Positions 1-9,316 of a stretch of 64,000 bases of DNA are shown piece after piece. The notes below the pieces were generated by a model. That model ran no database searches and had not been told where the DNA came from. It saw only the letters and a list, made by a program, of their open reading frames with translations. Location of the stretch: assembly GCA_016186945.1 (NCBI GenBank), contig JACPKR010000022.1, positions 26,480 to 90,479 of the forward strand, given 5' to 3'. The DNA is from Deltaproteobacteria bacterium (GTDB lineage: Bacteria > Bdellovibrionota_B > Oligoflexia > Oligoflexales > Bog-1112). The translations under genes were made by a program, and so were the position numbers. The first letter of the stretch is position 1. Each line of letters begins with the position of its first letter.

Positions 1-50
1 CGCAGTTTCCCAAACCAGCTCCTTGCCAAAAGCGGGTTTGACTCGGCAGG
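1..50. repeat. Family B element, degenerate right-hand part
   Basis: The first 50 bases contain a decayed copy of the family B right half (GCAGTTTCC..CAAACC..CTCCTTGCC). It continues off the window edge. The hairpin partner is outside the window. Confidence 0.5.
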
Positions 51-116
51 CTAGCTTTGTTATGAAGACAATTGATAACATATTGTTTTCACAATACCTT
101 TTGTCGAGGTGAATCT

Positions 117-677
117 ATGCAAAAAGCACTTTCCACGCTGGTCGCTGTTTCCTTTGTAATTTTAGGTTTCGGAAATGCTTCTCAAGCGGCCTCCATGCAA
201 TGCCCCAGTTATGACGGTCTTACGGACGATGTTCATCTGGTGTTTCAATTTGAGGGGAAAACGGATTTCCGCAAAATCAGCTCAGCCGTTGTAAATTACC
301 TGAGGAATTCTCACTATCAGGAAGCCAGGCAAATCGAAGCAAGTCTTTCGCGAGACCTCGACAGTAATACTCTCGTTATTTTCTCCTACCACACGGGAAC
401 GTTCAAAACATACCCTTACCCTGTAGAAGAAGTGGAAAAGGTTATTCTAAGTGACCTCGAAGATTGCGTTTCAACTCAGCGCATCTCTATAGGCCCCGAC
501 ACTACGTCACTTGTATTCTCTCAGTCGTTTGGTTCGCGTCCCAACCTGAACCTTGCCTTGGTCGATGCACTTTTCGCACTTTCAGAAGATGTCGAAGTGA
601 TGTCTGACCAGGGGAAAGGATGGCTCTGTGCCGTTGCGCCAGAGCATGAAGCTTGCCCGCTTATTGGTAGGCGGTGA
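117..677 (+). CDS. Secreted protein of unknown function
   Basis: This 186-residue protein is not one I recognise. An ATG at 117 preceded by GAGGTG is preferred over the upstream in-frame start at 72, because it places a clean signal peptide at the N-terminus (Lys near the start, a hydrophobic run, cleavage after NASQA). The mature part starts ASMQCPSYDG and has four cysteines (one near the mature N-terminus, one centrally, two near the C-terminus), which suggests disulphides in the periplasm or outside the cell. No membrane segment follows. It stands alone between two family B fragments, upstream of a secreted protease on the same strand 170 bases away. Its function is unknown. Confidence 0.6.
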   Translation: MQKALSTLVAVSFVILGFGNASQAASMQCPSYDGLTDDVHLVFQFEGKTDFRKISSAVVNYLRNSHYQEARQIEASLSRDLDSNTLVIFSYHTGTFKTYPYPVEEVEKVILSDLEDCVSTQRISIGPDTTSLVFSQSFGSRPNLNLALVDALFALSEDVEVMSDQGKGWLCAVAPEHEACPLIGRR

Positions 678-686
678 GAGACTTTT

Positions 687-743
687 CTTGGAGGACGCTG
701 GGTAGTTTCCTCCAAACCACCTCTTTGACTCACCACGCTATTT
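687..743. repeat. Family B element, degenerate fragment
   Basis: CTTGGAGGA..GTTTCCTCCAAACCACCTC matches the hairpin core of family B with mismatches. It lies just after the stop of the secreted protein at 117-677 and could fold as a terminator-like hairpin. Confidence 0.55.
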
Positions 744-847
744 TGTCACCCTTATTGCTGCGACGGCCCATCGGTTGTAAAATTTTTATGACAAGAAATA
801 ATCCCCAACTTTAGAAGTGAAAAAACTTCCCAAGCCAAGGAGTGTTT

Positions 848-2440
848 ATGGCCAGAGGACTACTTTGCCTTCGTAACGGGTGCCTAGCTTTCAGTGTTCT
901 CATGACGGCTTTGCATGCAAGAGCTGACGAGTACATTGTCAAAGTAAAGAGCACATTCAGTGTGAGCGCCACTGCTAAGAGACTTCAAGAGGATCTGGAT
1001 TTGAAATTCGTCGATGAGCACCGGATCGGTCGTCTTCTTCTCATGAAGAACGACACGGTCCAGGAGAGCATGCAGACGATGCAGAGCATCCAGGCACGCC
1101 CAGAAGTTGAGTACGTGGTGCCGAACATCAAACTTCATGCTTTCATCGTTCCTGACGACCCACTCTATGCGCAACAGTGGGCTTTGAAAAAGGTGCAAGC
1201 GGAGAGTGCATGGGATCTTCAGGAGGGGAAGAAAGACACAGTTGTCGCAGTCATAGATACCGGTGTCGACTGGAGGCATGAAGACCTGAAGCCCAGGATC
1301 TGGACTAACAGCGACGAAATCACGGGTAACGGGAAGGATGACGACGGGAATGGTTATGTCGATGATACTCTCGGTTGGGACTTCTTCGGAAACGACAACA
1401 ATCCTAACGATGAAACATCCACACGAAATCCTGGACACGGCACACATTGCGCCGGCATCATCGCAGCTACAGGGAACAACGGAAAGGGTGTCTCTGGAAT
1501 TGCTCCCGGCATCACCATCATGCCGATTCGATTCTTGGGCGCAGACGGTTCCGGGGACTTGATGAACGGAATCAAGGCTATTGACTATGCGATTCTGAAC
1601 AAAGCGCAAATCATAAGTGCAAGCTGGGGTGCGGCCGTTCCGCGTTCACAAGCAACTCCACTTATCGAAGCGATTGAAAGGGCAAATCAAGCTAATGTCG
1701 TCTTTGTAGCTGCTGCTGCGAATGACGGTCAGTCGAATGATGTTAGGGAAGTTTATCCCGCTAATGCTGGACTTCCCAACGTCATAAGTGTTGCTGCGTC
1801 AGACGTAAACGACCAGAAGCCTCAGTGGTCAAACTACGGGCGGGCCACTGTTGACCTTTCTTCCCCAGGCGCTGGCATACTCAGCACAATTCCTGGCAAC
1901 CAGTACAAGGAATTGTCGGGGACTTCCATGGCTACCCCCTTAGTTGCAGGGTTAGTGGCACTCCTAGCGTCCCAAGCGATGGTGGAGGGGCGATCCTACA
2001 AACCAGTCGAGTTAAAGGCCATCCTGCAGGCCAGCGGTGCCAAGGTTGCCATTGAAACGGCGTGTCATTGCCGCGTCGTTGCAGATTCCGCTCTCACACT
2101 TATCCGCGACAACAAATTGACCGTTGTTCCCAACGCGTTAAGTTTAAAGAGCGGTGGAAATTCTTCTTTCTATGCGATAGGAGGGTCTGGGAACTACAGC
2201 TTCACAAGTTCACAACCCGAGATAGCTAGCATTACGGCAGACGGCAAACTTACAGCTCACAAGGACGGCGAGACTTTCGTGAAGGTAGTGGACGGATCGG
2301 GAGCAGAGGCCTTAAGTCGGGAGATTTATGTCGGTGGTTCATCGGCGCCTCCCGGAGGCCAATGTCCTCTGCAAGATCCCGTCATGTGCCAGCTCTTGTG
2401 CCTGTTAAACCCAGCTTTACCTTGGTGCTCGGGGAACTAG
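848..2440 (+). CDS. Secreted subtilisin-like serine protease (S8) with Big2-like domain
   Basis: A 530-residue secreted peptidase of family S8. AAGGAG at 836-841 favours ATG 848 over GTG 842. A signal peptide (cleavage near HARA) is followed by an inhibitor-I9-like propeptide (about 27-100). The catalytic triad is complete: Asp137 in IDTGVD, His197 in GHGTHCAG and Ser360 in GTSMATP. After the protease domain comes a Big2/BID_2-like immunoglobulin fold (about 430-500; ASITADGKLTAHKDG) and a short tail with five cysteines. The propeptide implies secretion as a zymogen with self-processing. The Ig-like domain probably helps surface or substrate binding. It has its own transcription context, with family B fragments on both sides. 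The family is certain; the substrate is unknown. Confidence 0.93.
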   Translation: MARGLLCLRNGCLAFSVLMTALHARADEYIVKVKSTFSVSATAKRLQEDLDLKFVDEHRIGRLLLMKNDTVQESMQTMQSIQARPEVEYVVPNIKLHAFIVPDDPLYAQQWALKKVQAESAWDLQEGKKDTVVAVIDTGVDWRHEDLKPRIWTNSDEITGNGKDDDGNGYVDDTLGWDFFGNDNNPNDETSTRNPGHGTHCAGIIAATGNNGKGVSGIAPGITIMPIRFLGADGSGDLMNGIKAIDYAILNKAQIISASWGAAVPRSQATPLIEAIERANQANVVFVAAAANDGQSNDVREVYPANAGLPNVISVAASDVNDQKPQWSNYGRATVDLSSPGAGILSTIPGNQYKELSGTSMATPLVAGLVALLASQAMVEGRSYKPVELKAILQASGAKVAIETACHCRVVADSALTLIRDNKLTVVPNALSLKSGGNSSFYAIGGSGNYSFTSSQPEIASITADGKLTAHKDGETFVKVVDGSGAEALSREIYVGGSSAPPGGQCPLQDPVMCQLLCLLNPALPWCSGN

Positions 2441-2445
2441 GCTGA

Positions 2446-2536
2446 GGAAGCGTCGCCTCCCCCAATGGATTTCTTGGAGGAACCAGCTGCGCAGTTTCCT
2501 CCAAACCACCTCCTTGCCCAAAGTGGCTTACTCAGC
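2446..2536. repeat. Family B element, partial (right two thirds)
   Basis: Contains CGTCGCCTCCCCCAA, then the TTGGAGGAA/TTCCTCCAA hairpin around a self-complementary CTGCGCAG, then CCACCTCCTTGCCCAAAGTGGCTTAC. The left inverted end is missing. It lies directly after the protease stop, where it could act as a terminator. Confidence 0.8.
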
Positions 2537-2574
2537 TATGATGGCCTTTCTCTTTTCCAGCCAACGGATGAACT

Positions 2575-3669
2575 ATGACGGATCGACGTGGTAAAAGTAT
2601 TGACGAAGTTTTTGAAGATTTGAACCGAATCCTCAACAAAATAGGTCGAGGTAGAAGAAAGGAAGGGGAACCCATCCCGATGAAACCGAATTGGAGCACA
2701 AAATTACAATGGCTCATTATCGTGGGAATCCTCGCCGCAATTGGGTTGTTCACTTCGTACTATCAGATTGAGACTGCCCAGCAGGGAGTGGTCACCCGTT
2801 TCGGAGCCTTCGACCATATCGCGGATGAGGGTCCCCACTTCAAACTGCCCTTTGGGATCGACCAGGTCTACAAGATCGAGGTCACAAGGATTCACGAGCT
2901 ACAGTTTGGTTTCCGTAAAAGCAGCAACTTGAGCGAGGAACTGGCAAGGCTAGAAAGCTTGATGCTCACCGGTGACCTTAACGTTGCTGTCGTTGAATGG
3001 ATCCTCCAGTATAGGATCACCGACCCCCGCAAATACCTTTTCAATGCAGCCAATGTGGAGAAAAATATTCGCGATGTCTCCATTTCTGTCATGCGGCGCG
3101 TCGTGGGGGATAAACTCGTGAGCGATGTGTTGACTACAGATCGTGTAGTGATCGCGCAAACTGCACAAAAATTGACGCAGGAGGTTCTTGATTCTTACAA
3201 TATGGGCATTCTGCTCAACAAAATTCATTTGCAAAACGTCACTCCGCCTGAAGTGGTCAAACCCGCGTTTAACGAAATCAATATCGCCAAGCAAGAACAA
3301 GAACAGTTGATTAACCAGGCGAAAGGTACATACAACAAATTCATCCCCGAAGCTGAAGGAAAGGCTGCCAAGCTTCTTTCCGAGGCTGAAGCCTACGCAG
3401 TGGATACGGTCAATCGAGCAAAAGGTGACAGTGCCAAGTTTGTCGCGCTCTTGAATGCTTACAAAACCGCACCTGAAATCACTAAAAAGCGACTTTTTCT
3501 GGACGCAATGATTGAAATCTTTTCCAACGTCAGCAAAATCACGGTTGTCGATGAGAAAGTTCAGGGACTACTACCCATCTTTGGATCGATGGGCGGGGGA
3601 ACTAAGCGTGAATCTTCCCCCGAACAGGAAGCTGAAAAGACAACAGTTGAGAATCGCCATAGTATTTGA
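2575..3669 (+). CDS. hflK: HflK-like membrane protease modulator
   Basis: A 364-residue SPFH/band-7 protein. HflK pairs with HflC in a large periplasmic-facing complex that modulates the membrane protease FtsH. A short cytoplasmic N-terminus with a basic segment precedes one membrane helix (about 43-62), then the SPFH domain beginning QIETAQQGVVTRFGAF, including the HflK-typical LTGDLNVAVVEWILQYRI, and a helical coiled-coil region rich in Ala/Glu/Lys (about 240-300). hflC follows, but 196 bases away because a family A element sits between them. The element's end supplies the last codons and the TGA stop (after NRH), so the native C-terminus has probably been replaced. ftsH is not nearby. Confidence 0.92.
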   Translation: MTDRRGKSIDEVFEDLNRILNKIGRGRRKEGEPIPMKPNWSTKLQWLIIVGILAAIGLFTSYYQIETAQQGVVTRFGAFDHIADEGPHFKLPFGIDQVYKIEVTRIHELQFGFRKSSNLSEELARLESLMLTGDLNVAVVEWILQYRITDPRKYLFNAANVEKNIRDVSISVMRRVVGDKLVSDVLTTDRVVIAQTAQKLTQEVLDSYNMGILLNKIHLQNVTPPEVVKPAFNEINIAKQEQEQLINQAKGTYNKFIPEAEGKAAKLLSEAEAYAVDTVNRAKGDSAKFVALLNAYKTAPEITKKRLFLDAMIEIFSNVSKITVVDEKVQGLLPIFGSMGGGTKRESSPEQEAEKTTVENRHSI

Positions 3670-3848
3670 GAAAAAGAATTTGTGGAGAGGACCTTTTTTG
3701 AAAAAAAGTTCCCCTCCACTGTCATCCCGCGGCTTGACCGCGGGATCCAACGGCAGCCTTCCTCGAATAAGTTGGATCCCGCGGTCAAGCCGCGGGATGA
3801 CAGACTTGTAAAAGTTTTTCCCAAAATTGATTATCTTGAATACTATAG
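3659..3848. repeat. Family A element with GC-rich palindromic core (A1)
   Basis: A complete 190-bp copy. The ends are CATAGTATTTGAGAAAAAG and GATTATCTTGAATACTATAG. Inside are GAGAGGACCTTTTTTGAAAAAAAG and a long GC-rich inverted repeat built from CCCGCGGCTTGACCGCGGG and its reverse complement, around a short spacer. It separates hflK from hflC and provides the hflK stop codon. Confidence 0.9.
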
Positions 3849-3865
3849 GATCGAAAGGAACTGCT

Positions 3866-4843
3866 ATGGTTAAAAATATTCTCTCGCTCATTAGTATTGT
3901 CGTCTTATTGTTTCTATTGGACTCATCGACGTTTACCCTCCCCGAGTACCAGCAGGCGCTGATCCTGCAATTTGGCAAAGTACAGGGTGATCCCGTTACG
4001 AGGGCAGGGTTACATTGGAAAGTTCCTTTCGTTCAAGAAGTTCGCTATTTCGATAAGCGCATTTTGCAGTGGGATGGGGAACGTGGGGAGATCCCGACAA
4101 AAGATAAGAAATTCATCTGGGTCGATACAACAGCACGTTGGCGCATTCACGATGCTTTACTATTTTACAAAGCTGTACGGGATATTCCCAACGCGATCTT
4201 ACGCATGGGAACCATTCTGGATGGTGTAACCAAAGACACGGTGTCCAGTTTCAATCTGATAGAGGCTGTAAGAAATTCCAACAATATCCTTGAAGACATT
4301 CGGCACAATCGTTCAGAGGCTGAGAAACGTCAGCTTTCTGATTCGTCCGACACGACCATGGATGAGTTGACGACCGATGTCGAATCGATTCAGACGGGAA
4401 GGGAAAAACTTTCGGAGCTTATTTCCAGTCGAGCGCGTAGGGAATTGGAATCTTTCGGTATCGCCATCATTGACGTGCAACTCCGAAGCATCGCCTACAA
4501 GGAAGTTGTGGAGCAGAAAGTTTATCATCGTATGATTTCTGAACGAGAGAAGATTGCCACTAAAATCCGCTCTTCAGGGAAAGGTGAGGAGGCAAAAATC
4601 GTAGGTCAGCTCAACTTGAAGCTGAAACAGATTGAATCGGAGGCTTACCGCAAAGCCCAGACTATCAAGGGACGTGCTGAGGCAGAAGCAGCTGAGATTT
4701 TCGCCGGGGCTCTTAAGGCCGATCCTGCCTATTTTGAGTTTATAAAAACGTTAGACGCCTATAAAAAGACTCTCAAAGATCGCGGCGAATTTATCCTTTC
4801 CACTGATAATGCCTTCTTGAAGCTCCTCAAGCGAGGCGGCTAG
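3866..4843 (+). CDS. hflC: HflC-like membrane protease modulator
   Basis: A 325-residue SPFH protein, the HflK partner. The ATG at 3866 is preceded by AAAGGA; the longer frame upstream is only the read-through of the family A element. One N-terminal membrane helix (about 5-22) is followed by the SPFH domain (PEYQQALILQFGKVQG...GLHWKVPFVQEVRYFDKR), a long charged insert (about 150-190) and a helical C-terminal part with QTIKGRAEAEAAEIFA, a conserved HflC feature. It probably acts with HflK on FtsH. The stop codon TAG overlaps the GTG start of the next gene, so the two are likely translationally coupled. Confidence 0.92.
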   Translation: MVKNILSLISIVVLLFLLDSSTFTLPEYQQALILQFGKVQGDPVTRAGLHWKVPFVQEVRYFDKRILQWDGERGEIPTKDKKFIWVDTTARWRIHDALLFYKAVRDIPNAILRMGTILDGVTKDTVSSFNLIEAVRNSNNILEDIRHNRSEAEKRQLSDSSDTTMDELTTDVESIQTGREKLSELISSRARRELESFGIAIIDVQLRSIAYKEVVEQKVYHRMISEREKIATKIRSSGKGEEAKIVGQLNLKLKQIESEAYRKAQTIKGRAEAEAAEIFAGALKADPAYFEFIKTLDAYKKTLKDRGEFILSTDNAFLKLLKRGG

Positions 4844-5469
4844 TGTCTTTGCTAGTCGTTTCCGCAGCTCACTTTGAAGCTCAAGCTACTTTGGAATTGT
4901 TGGAGAAGCGCAATGTCCCCGCTTCCTTCTTTCTTCTTGGCGTCGGGCCGATCCACGCAGCACGAGCGGAACAGCGCCTTGGAGAAGCTTCTAAAGGAAA
5001 GGATGTCATCTATGTAGGCTCGTGCGGGTCGTTTTACCCCTTCGAGGACCTGCACCTGGTTTCGATTGACCGAGCCTATTGGGTGCCTCCTTGTTACCGC
5101 ACGGGGATAAGCGACAATCTGGACGGCCTCTACCCTCCTATCAAGTTTCCCCCAGGTATTTTCTCATTGCCAAAGTTTGGATTGCCTGTGAAAAAACTCC
5201 TTTGCTCCCCGACGATCTCTCGTGTTGATCACTTTGACGAGAGAATTGCCAAAACGCTCCCCTCACCGGATGAGCTGGTCGAAAATATGGAACTATATGT
5301 GTGCGCCCGTGCTTTGATAGACAATGCTCGTTCTGTGAATGTTATTTTAGCCGTCACGAACCGCGTCGGTCCTGAAGGTCGCCTACAGTGGAAACGGAAC
5401 TTCGCAAACGGTGCTGCACTCACTGCGCAATTTGTGACAAGTCACATTTCCAGCTTTACCAGCGGATGA
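4843..5469 (+). CDS. Nucleoside phosphorylase/hydrolase-like protein
   Basis: A 208-residue protein with the layout of the PNP/MTA-SAH nucleosidase superfamily. It has an N-terminal strand LLVVSAAHFEA, a glycine-rich LGVGPIHAA turn, VIYVGSCGSF in place of the usual 'GxAG' strand, and an ENMELY motif near residue 150 at the position of the nucleoside-binding 'EMEx' motif. The sequence is divergent, so the substrate (methylthioadenosine/SAH, futalosine or another nucleoside) cannot be told. The GTG start overlaps the hflC stop by one base. The 3' end overlaps the convergent fabH by 14 bases. Superfamily membership is likely; the activity is not established. Confidence 0.6.
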   Translation: MSLLVVSAAHFEAQATLELLEKRNVPASFFLLGVGPIHAARAEQRLGEASKGKDVIYVGSCGSFYPFEDLHLVSIDRAYWVPPCYRTGISDNLDGLYPPIKFPPGIFSLPKFGLPVKKLLCSPTISRVDHFDERIAKTLPSPDELVENMELYVCARALIDNARSVNVILAVTNRVGPEGRLQWKRNFANGAALTAQFVTSHISSFTSG

Positions 5470-6487
5470 GGTTAGCTCCCCATGTGAAACCGGAGCCAAA
5501 GGCTAGCGTAAGAACCAGAGCGCCTGGTTTCAAAATGCCTCTCTCTTCTGCCTCCGTCATTCCAATGGGTAAGGTAGCAGCCGTGGTGTTACCGTAGCGC
5601 TCAATGGTGTTGAATACTTTTTCGGGAGCAAGTTCTAGTTTTTCTCGGACAGTTTCATTGATGCGAATGTTCGCCTGATGGGGGATGACAAGGTCGATAT
5701 CCTGAGCCTTCAAACCGTTGCGCTTCAGTATAGTCTGTGCTGCTTCCAACATTCTCGTCACTGCATGGCGGAACACTTGCTGTCCTTCCATATAAGGAAG
5801 GTAGGCTTTTTTCTCTGCTTCCTCGGGGCTGATAAACTCTTTAAAACCTCGGGCAGTACCTGGTCTTTTGACGGCAAGGAATTCAGCCCCTGAGCCATCA
5901 CAACCCATGAGGGAGTCGATCACTCCCCTTACTTTATTGTGGCTGGTGGGTGGCTCGTTTTCTTTTCCCCGCTCCAGAAGCATAGCTCCTGCTCCGTCTC
6001 CAAAGAGAACCGAGACATTGCGTCCGCGATTGCTGAATTCGATGACTCGCGAGTGGATTTCTGCTCCCACAACGAGGGCGCACCTGTAATTTCCCGTCCG
6101 CAGCAACGCATCTGCCGTTGCGATGCTCCAGGCAAATCCACTGCATTGCCCGCGGACATCTAACGCAGGTATGCATGAGGCACCAAGTGCATTTTGCATC
6201 TGCACTCCGATGCCTGGGAAATAATAGTCAGGAGAAAGTGTGGCGGCGACCAGCAAATCAAGGTCCCTGGGAGTTTTTCCACACTTTTCAAGAACCTTCC
6301 TTGCGGCCAAGGTTCCCAGATCGGATGTGCTCGTATTCACATCCGCAATGCGACGCTCGCGAATCCCCGTACGTTCCTGGATCCATGTGTCTGTAGTGTC
6401 CATCACCCTTGTGAGGTCTTCGTTTGTTACAATTTTCTCGGGAACGTAGAAACTTACTCCACTCACAACAGAATACAACGCGCTCAT
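5456..6487 (-). CDS. fabH: Beta-ketoacyl-ACP synthase III
   Basis: A 343-residue KAS III, the usual length. It condenses acetyl-CoA (or another acyl-CoA) with malonyl-ACP to start fatty acid synthesis. The catalytic Cys115 lies in DVRGQCSGFAW, the His in IPHQANIRI and the Asn in RYGNTTAATLPI. The family N-terminal motif TTDTWIQERTGIRERR is present. It is not next to other fab genes here. Divergence from standard FabH (GQCSGF instead of AACAGF) suggests it might serve a dedicated acyl-chain pathway, but the simple reading is FabH. Confidence 0.92.
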   Translation of the reverse strand: MSALYSVVSGVSFYVPEKIVTNEDLTRVMDTTDTWIQERTGIRERRIADVNTSTSDLGTLAARKVLEKCGKTPRDLDLLVAATLSPDYYFPGIGVQMQNALGASCIPALDVRGQCSGFAWSIATADALLRTGNYRCALVVGAEIHSRVIEFSNRGRNVSVLFGDGAGAMLLERGKENEPPTSHNKVRGVIDSLMGCDGSGAEFLAVKRPGTARGFKEFISPEEAEKKAYLPYMEGQQVFRHAVTRMLEAAQTILKRNGLKAQDIDLVIPHQANIRINETVREKLELAPEKVFNTIERYGNTTAATLPIGMTEAEERGILKPGALVLTLAFGSGFTWGANLIRW

Positions 6488-6569
6488 CGGGTGCCTTCCT
6501 TCAAACTTCCGGTACTTACTCAGCCATTTCAGAATAGTCGTTTAGTCCACTCGTGGCAAGATACCCGCA

Positions 6570-6620
6570 TGTGGCAAGGAGGTGGTTTGGAGGAAACTGC
6601 GCAGCTGGTTCCTCCAAGAT
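6570..6620. repeat. Family B element, partial hairpin copy
   Basis: GTGGCAAGGAGGTGGTTTGG and the following TTGGAGGAA/TTCCTCCAA hairpin are intact. The rest of the element is missing. It lies in the 214-base gap between the divergent fabH and the next plus-strand gene. Confidence 0.8.
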
Positions 6621-6701
6621 TTGCTTTGCTGTTGCTTTTTATGATATAAATGCCTCGAATTTCTGCTTAGTGCTCAAAATAGAACAGCGAAAGGGATTGA
6701 T

Positions 6702-7622
6702 ATGAAACGCAAACTTTGTTCCCTCATTCTTTTTGGTTCCTTGATTCTCAGTCAATTGGTAAATGCCTCCCCAATTTCAAGCGCAGTTAAGAAGTTTATA
6801 GTCCCGACTGTGCCCATCGTTTTAGCAGTTCTGGTACCGCATAACTCAGGTCTTGCCTCAGAATACTCTAAGTTTCTGATGCGGGCGGGTGTCCTTACAG
6901 CTCATGCGGAATTAAAGAACAGTGGGGAAATAGGGAATTATCCTGGAGCGGCTGCGTCTCTTATCCTATTTTACCCCGCTCATGATGCTCTCCAACTTGT
7001 AGGGCATGAGCATGTAGTTGATGCTCAAAATTTTCAGACGTTCGCCCTTATAACAGCAGCGCAGACTTTTAGCGGCTGGGTTGGAGGCATGAATCCAAGT
7101 GCTCACACTCTTACGGCCGCACTTAGCAATGGTGCTCTTTTAGCAGGGTATAGACTGGCGAATTTTGATACAGGCGGACAGACTCTACACAGCAAGGCTT
7201 TGACGGCGGCGACCATGCCAACAACTATGCTTTTCCTGAATGTTGGAAAGCAGGCGGCTCAAACGCTTGGTGTTTCGCCTTCGCTTGTACCTGTTGTTTT
7301 CATTACTCTCGGCGCACAGCAATTCAGCACTCTCTCTGTTGGAGCGTCTCATCTAAGGAGGAATCTTGCCAGTACCCTTGTCCAAACTGGGGTCGTCGCC
7401 ATACTCAGCGGAGAGGCTCAGGCATTCGTGCAAAACGCGGTTGGAAAAGAGAAAGCTCCTCTCGTTGTCGGTTTGAGTTCCGTAATGTTGGGAACTTTGC
7501 TTTATTTCGTTACACCGCGAAGTGGCTACCCTGTGGTCATGCATCTTGCAACAAACGCAAGGTACGCTGCCTTTATGGTTGGGTTTATGGCTTTAACGAG
7601 TGCGTTTTCAAATCTACTTTGA
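6702..7622 (+). CDS. Exported or membrane protein of unknown function
   Basis: A 306-residue protein that I do not recognise. The ATG is preceded by AAAGGG. The N-terminus MKRKLCSLILFGSLILSQ looks like a signal peptide with cleavage near VNASP. The remainder is rich in Ala, Leu, Gly, Ser and Thr, with about six moderately hydrophobic stretches, so it may be a polytopic inner-membrane protein. There are no cysteines after the signal and no catalytic motif. It is a single gene, convergent with the GMC oxidoreductase; the two stops are 2 bases apart. Confidence 0.6.
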   Translation: MKRKLCSLILFGSLILSQLVNASPISSAVKKFIVPTVPIVLAVLVPHNSGLASEYSKFLMRAGVLTAHAELKNSGEIGNYPGAAASLILFYPAHDALQLVGHEHVVDAQNFQTFALITAAQTFSGWVGGMNPSAHTLTAALSNGALLAGYRLANFDTGGQTLHSKALTAATMPTTMLFLNVGKQAAQTLGVSPSLVPVVFITLGAQQFSTLSVGASHLRRNLASTLVQTGVVAILSGEAQAFVQNAVGKEKAPLVVGLSSVMLGTLLYFVTPRSGYPVVMHLATNARYAAFMVGFMALTSAFSNLL

Positions 7623-7624
7623 TT

Positions 7625-9316
7625 TTATGAACTTTTGATTTCACGAAGCTGATCGACAACTTTATCGGCGACTCGAAAGGAGTTTGCGTAGATGGTCCAG
7701 GTGTAAGGAACACTTCCTCCTGTTGGCATAAAGCTTCCGTCACTGACAAAGAGGTTTTCTGCATCATGCACCCGGCAGTCTGCGTTCAGAACTGAGGTGC
7801 TAGGGTCCTTGCCAAAACGGCAGCCGCCGGCTTGAAGGTTAGTGGGTGGATAAACGTTGACGGATGAGGAAACACCGATGGCGCCCATTTGAGTGAGAAC
7901 TTCCTCGGCTCGGCGTGCTAAAAAACCGGCTATCTCCCACGCATGAGGGTGGTTGCCGACCCGAACCTTGGCGACGGGAAGCCCCCAAGCATCTTTAACA
8001 AGAGGGTCAAGACTCACAAAGCAGTCATCATTGGGGAGCCAGTCCCCGAACACTTCGAAGACAAAACGACGGCTTTTTGTAAACACGGCATGAAGGCGTT
8101 TTTGCAATGCCTTCCCCCACACCAATCCCTCTGGCCCCCATTTGACTGCGTTCGCTGTGGCAATGGGGTCGGGGTGTGCAAATAGAAAGTCTATGGTCCC
8201 GCCCTTTTTTGCTTCCCCTGTTTCGACATCTTTCAAAATGTACCAATCTTGCAAAGAACGATTTACGAAAGGTCCCTGTCGTTTCAGGTCTTGGGCTTCT
8301 TTCTCGGAAAGGTGTTCAAAGGGGAAGAGTCCGGAGCCAAAGGCAAACGTAGAAAAAAGCAGATTTTTTCCAACTTGATCGAAGCGGTTTCCGATTCCCT
8401 TTGGATGACGGGGGCCAGTTGAGAGAAGAAGGAGTCTGGATGTTTCAATAGCCTGACAAGCGACCACGAAAATCCTGGCTCTTATTTGCTGCTCTTCTTT
8501 AAGAGAATTGTAATATTTGGCTACTGTTACCTTTCCCGTTTCATCGCTTTCCAGGTGGAATACTTTCGCGTGGGGGCGAATCGTACATCGACCTGTCGCT
8601 ACGGCTTTGTCCAGGAGTGCTGCGCGAGAGCTACCTTTCGCACCGGAAGCACATCCGTATCCCCCGCAAAATCCCGAATAGGAGCAAGCTTTCCTGTTCT
8701 GGTCAGAGTAAGGGAGTATCGCACGGGCGACTGGGATAGCGTGCAAATCCAAAGCCTGACAGGCGTCATCAAATTGTTTTGAAATGGGGTGTTCTACGGT
8801 CGGAGGATAGGGGAAATTCTTCGTCGAACGAGGTTCCGCCTGAGGATGGTCAACGACCCTGCCTGAGATGCCCACTTCCTTTTCAACTTTTGCATAATAT
8901 GGTTCCAGGTCATCGTAGGAAATAGGCCAGTCTACGATGTTAGCACCTGGAATGGGGGCAAAGCTGGAGGCTTGGGTAAAATCGTAAGGTTTCAAACGGT
9001 GGAAGAAGCCACTCATAAAGTTCGATGAACCGCCAACACAATTTCCGTTCCAAAAGCTCTTTCCAGACTCACCAGATGATGCACTGCTCCATTCGTCGCC
9101 AGAGGACTCCTCTATAACATGCGGCTCATCCTTTAGATTAGGCGTAAACACCGAGCGATAACTGGACGCGAGATCATCCTTGAAAAAATCACCTTCTTTG
9201 AACCACGGCCCTTTCTCCAGCACGACAACAGAAAACCCTGCTTCCGCAACGGTCAGGGCGACTGGTCCTCCGCCCGCTCCGCTTCCTATTACACATACAT
9301 CAAATGTTTCGATCAT
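7625..9316 (-). CDS. GMC-family FAD oxidoreductase (gluconate 2-dehydrogenase-like large subunit)
   Basis: A 563-residue flavoprotein. The N-terminal dinucleotide-binding motif CVIGSGAGGGPVA, the substrate-domain GGSSNFMSG and the C-terminal GMC signature GGCRFGKDPSTSVLNADCRV with DGSFMPTGGSVPYTWTI mark it as a GMC oxidoreductase of the gluconate dehydrogenase/cholesterol-oxidase-like branch. A conserved CSYSGFCGGYGC segment (about 205-220) has the cysteines typical of this branch. It overlaps the 3' end of the upstream small-subunit-like gene by 17 bases, so the two form an operon and probably a complex. Its own N-terminus has no export signal, so it may be co-exported with the partner. The substrate is an alcohol or sugar acid, not specified by the sequence. 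Confidence 0.85.
   Translation of the reverse strand: MIETFDVCVIGSGAGGGPVALTVAEAGFSVVVLEKGPWFKEGDFFKDDLASSYRSVFTPNLKDEPHVIEESSGDEWSSASSGESGKSFWNGNCVGGSSNFMSGFFHRLKPYDFTQASSFAPIPGANIVDWPISYDDLEPYYAKVEKEVGISGRVVDHPQAEPRSTKNFPYPPTVEHPISKQFDDACQALDLHAIPVARAILPYSDQNRKACSYSGFCGGYGCASGAKGSSRAALLDKAVATGRCTIRPHAKVFHLESDETGKVTVAKYYNSLKEEQQIRARIFVVACQAIETSRLLLLSTGPRHPKGIGNRFDQVGKNLLFSTFAFGSGLFPFEHLSEKEAQDLKRQGPFVNRSLQDWYILKDVETGEAKKGGTIDFLFAHPDPIATANAVKWGPEGLVWGKALQKRLHAVFTKSRRFVFEVFGDWLPNDDCFVSLDPLVKDAWGLPVAKVRVGNHPHAWEIAGFLARRAEEVLTQMGAIGVSSSVNVYPPTNLQAGGCRFGKDPSTSVLNADCRVHDAENLFVSDGSFMPTGGSVPYTWTIYANSFRVADKVVDQLREIKSS

Noticed and set aside
884..1609. A 241-codon minus-strand frame opposite the protease gene
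   Set aside because: The protease on the other strand has a complete catalytic triad and signal peptide; the antisense frame has neither domain nor start signals.
3512..3978. Several overlapping open frames on both strands across the element between hflK and hflC
   Set aside because: They are translations of the family A palindrome (VIPRLDRGIQ, DPAVKPRDD) with no ribosome binding site or domain. Only hflK and hflC are real here.
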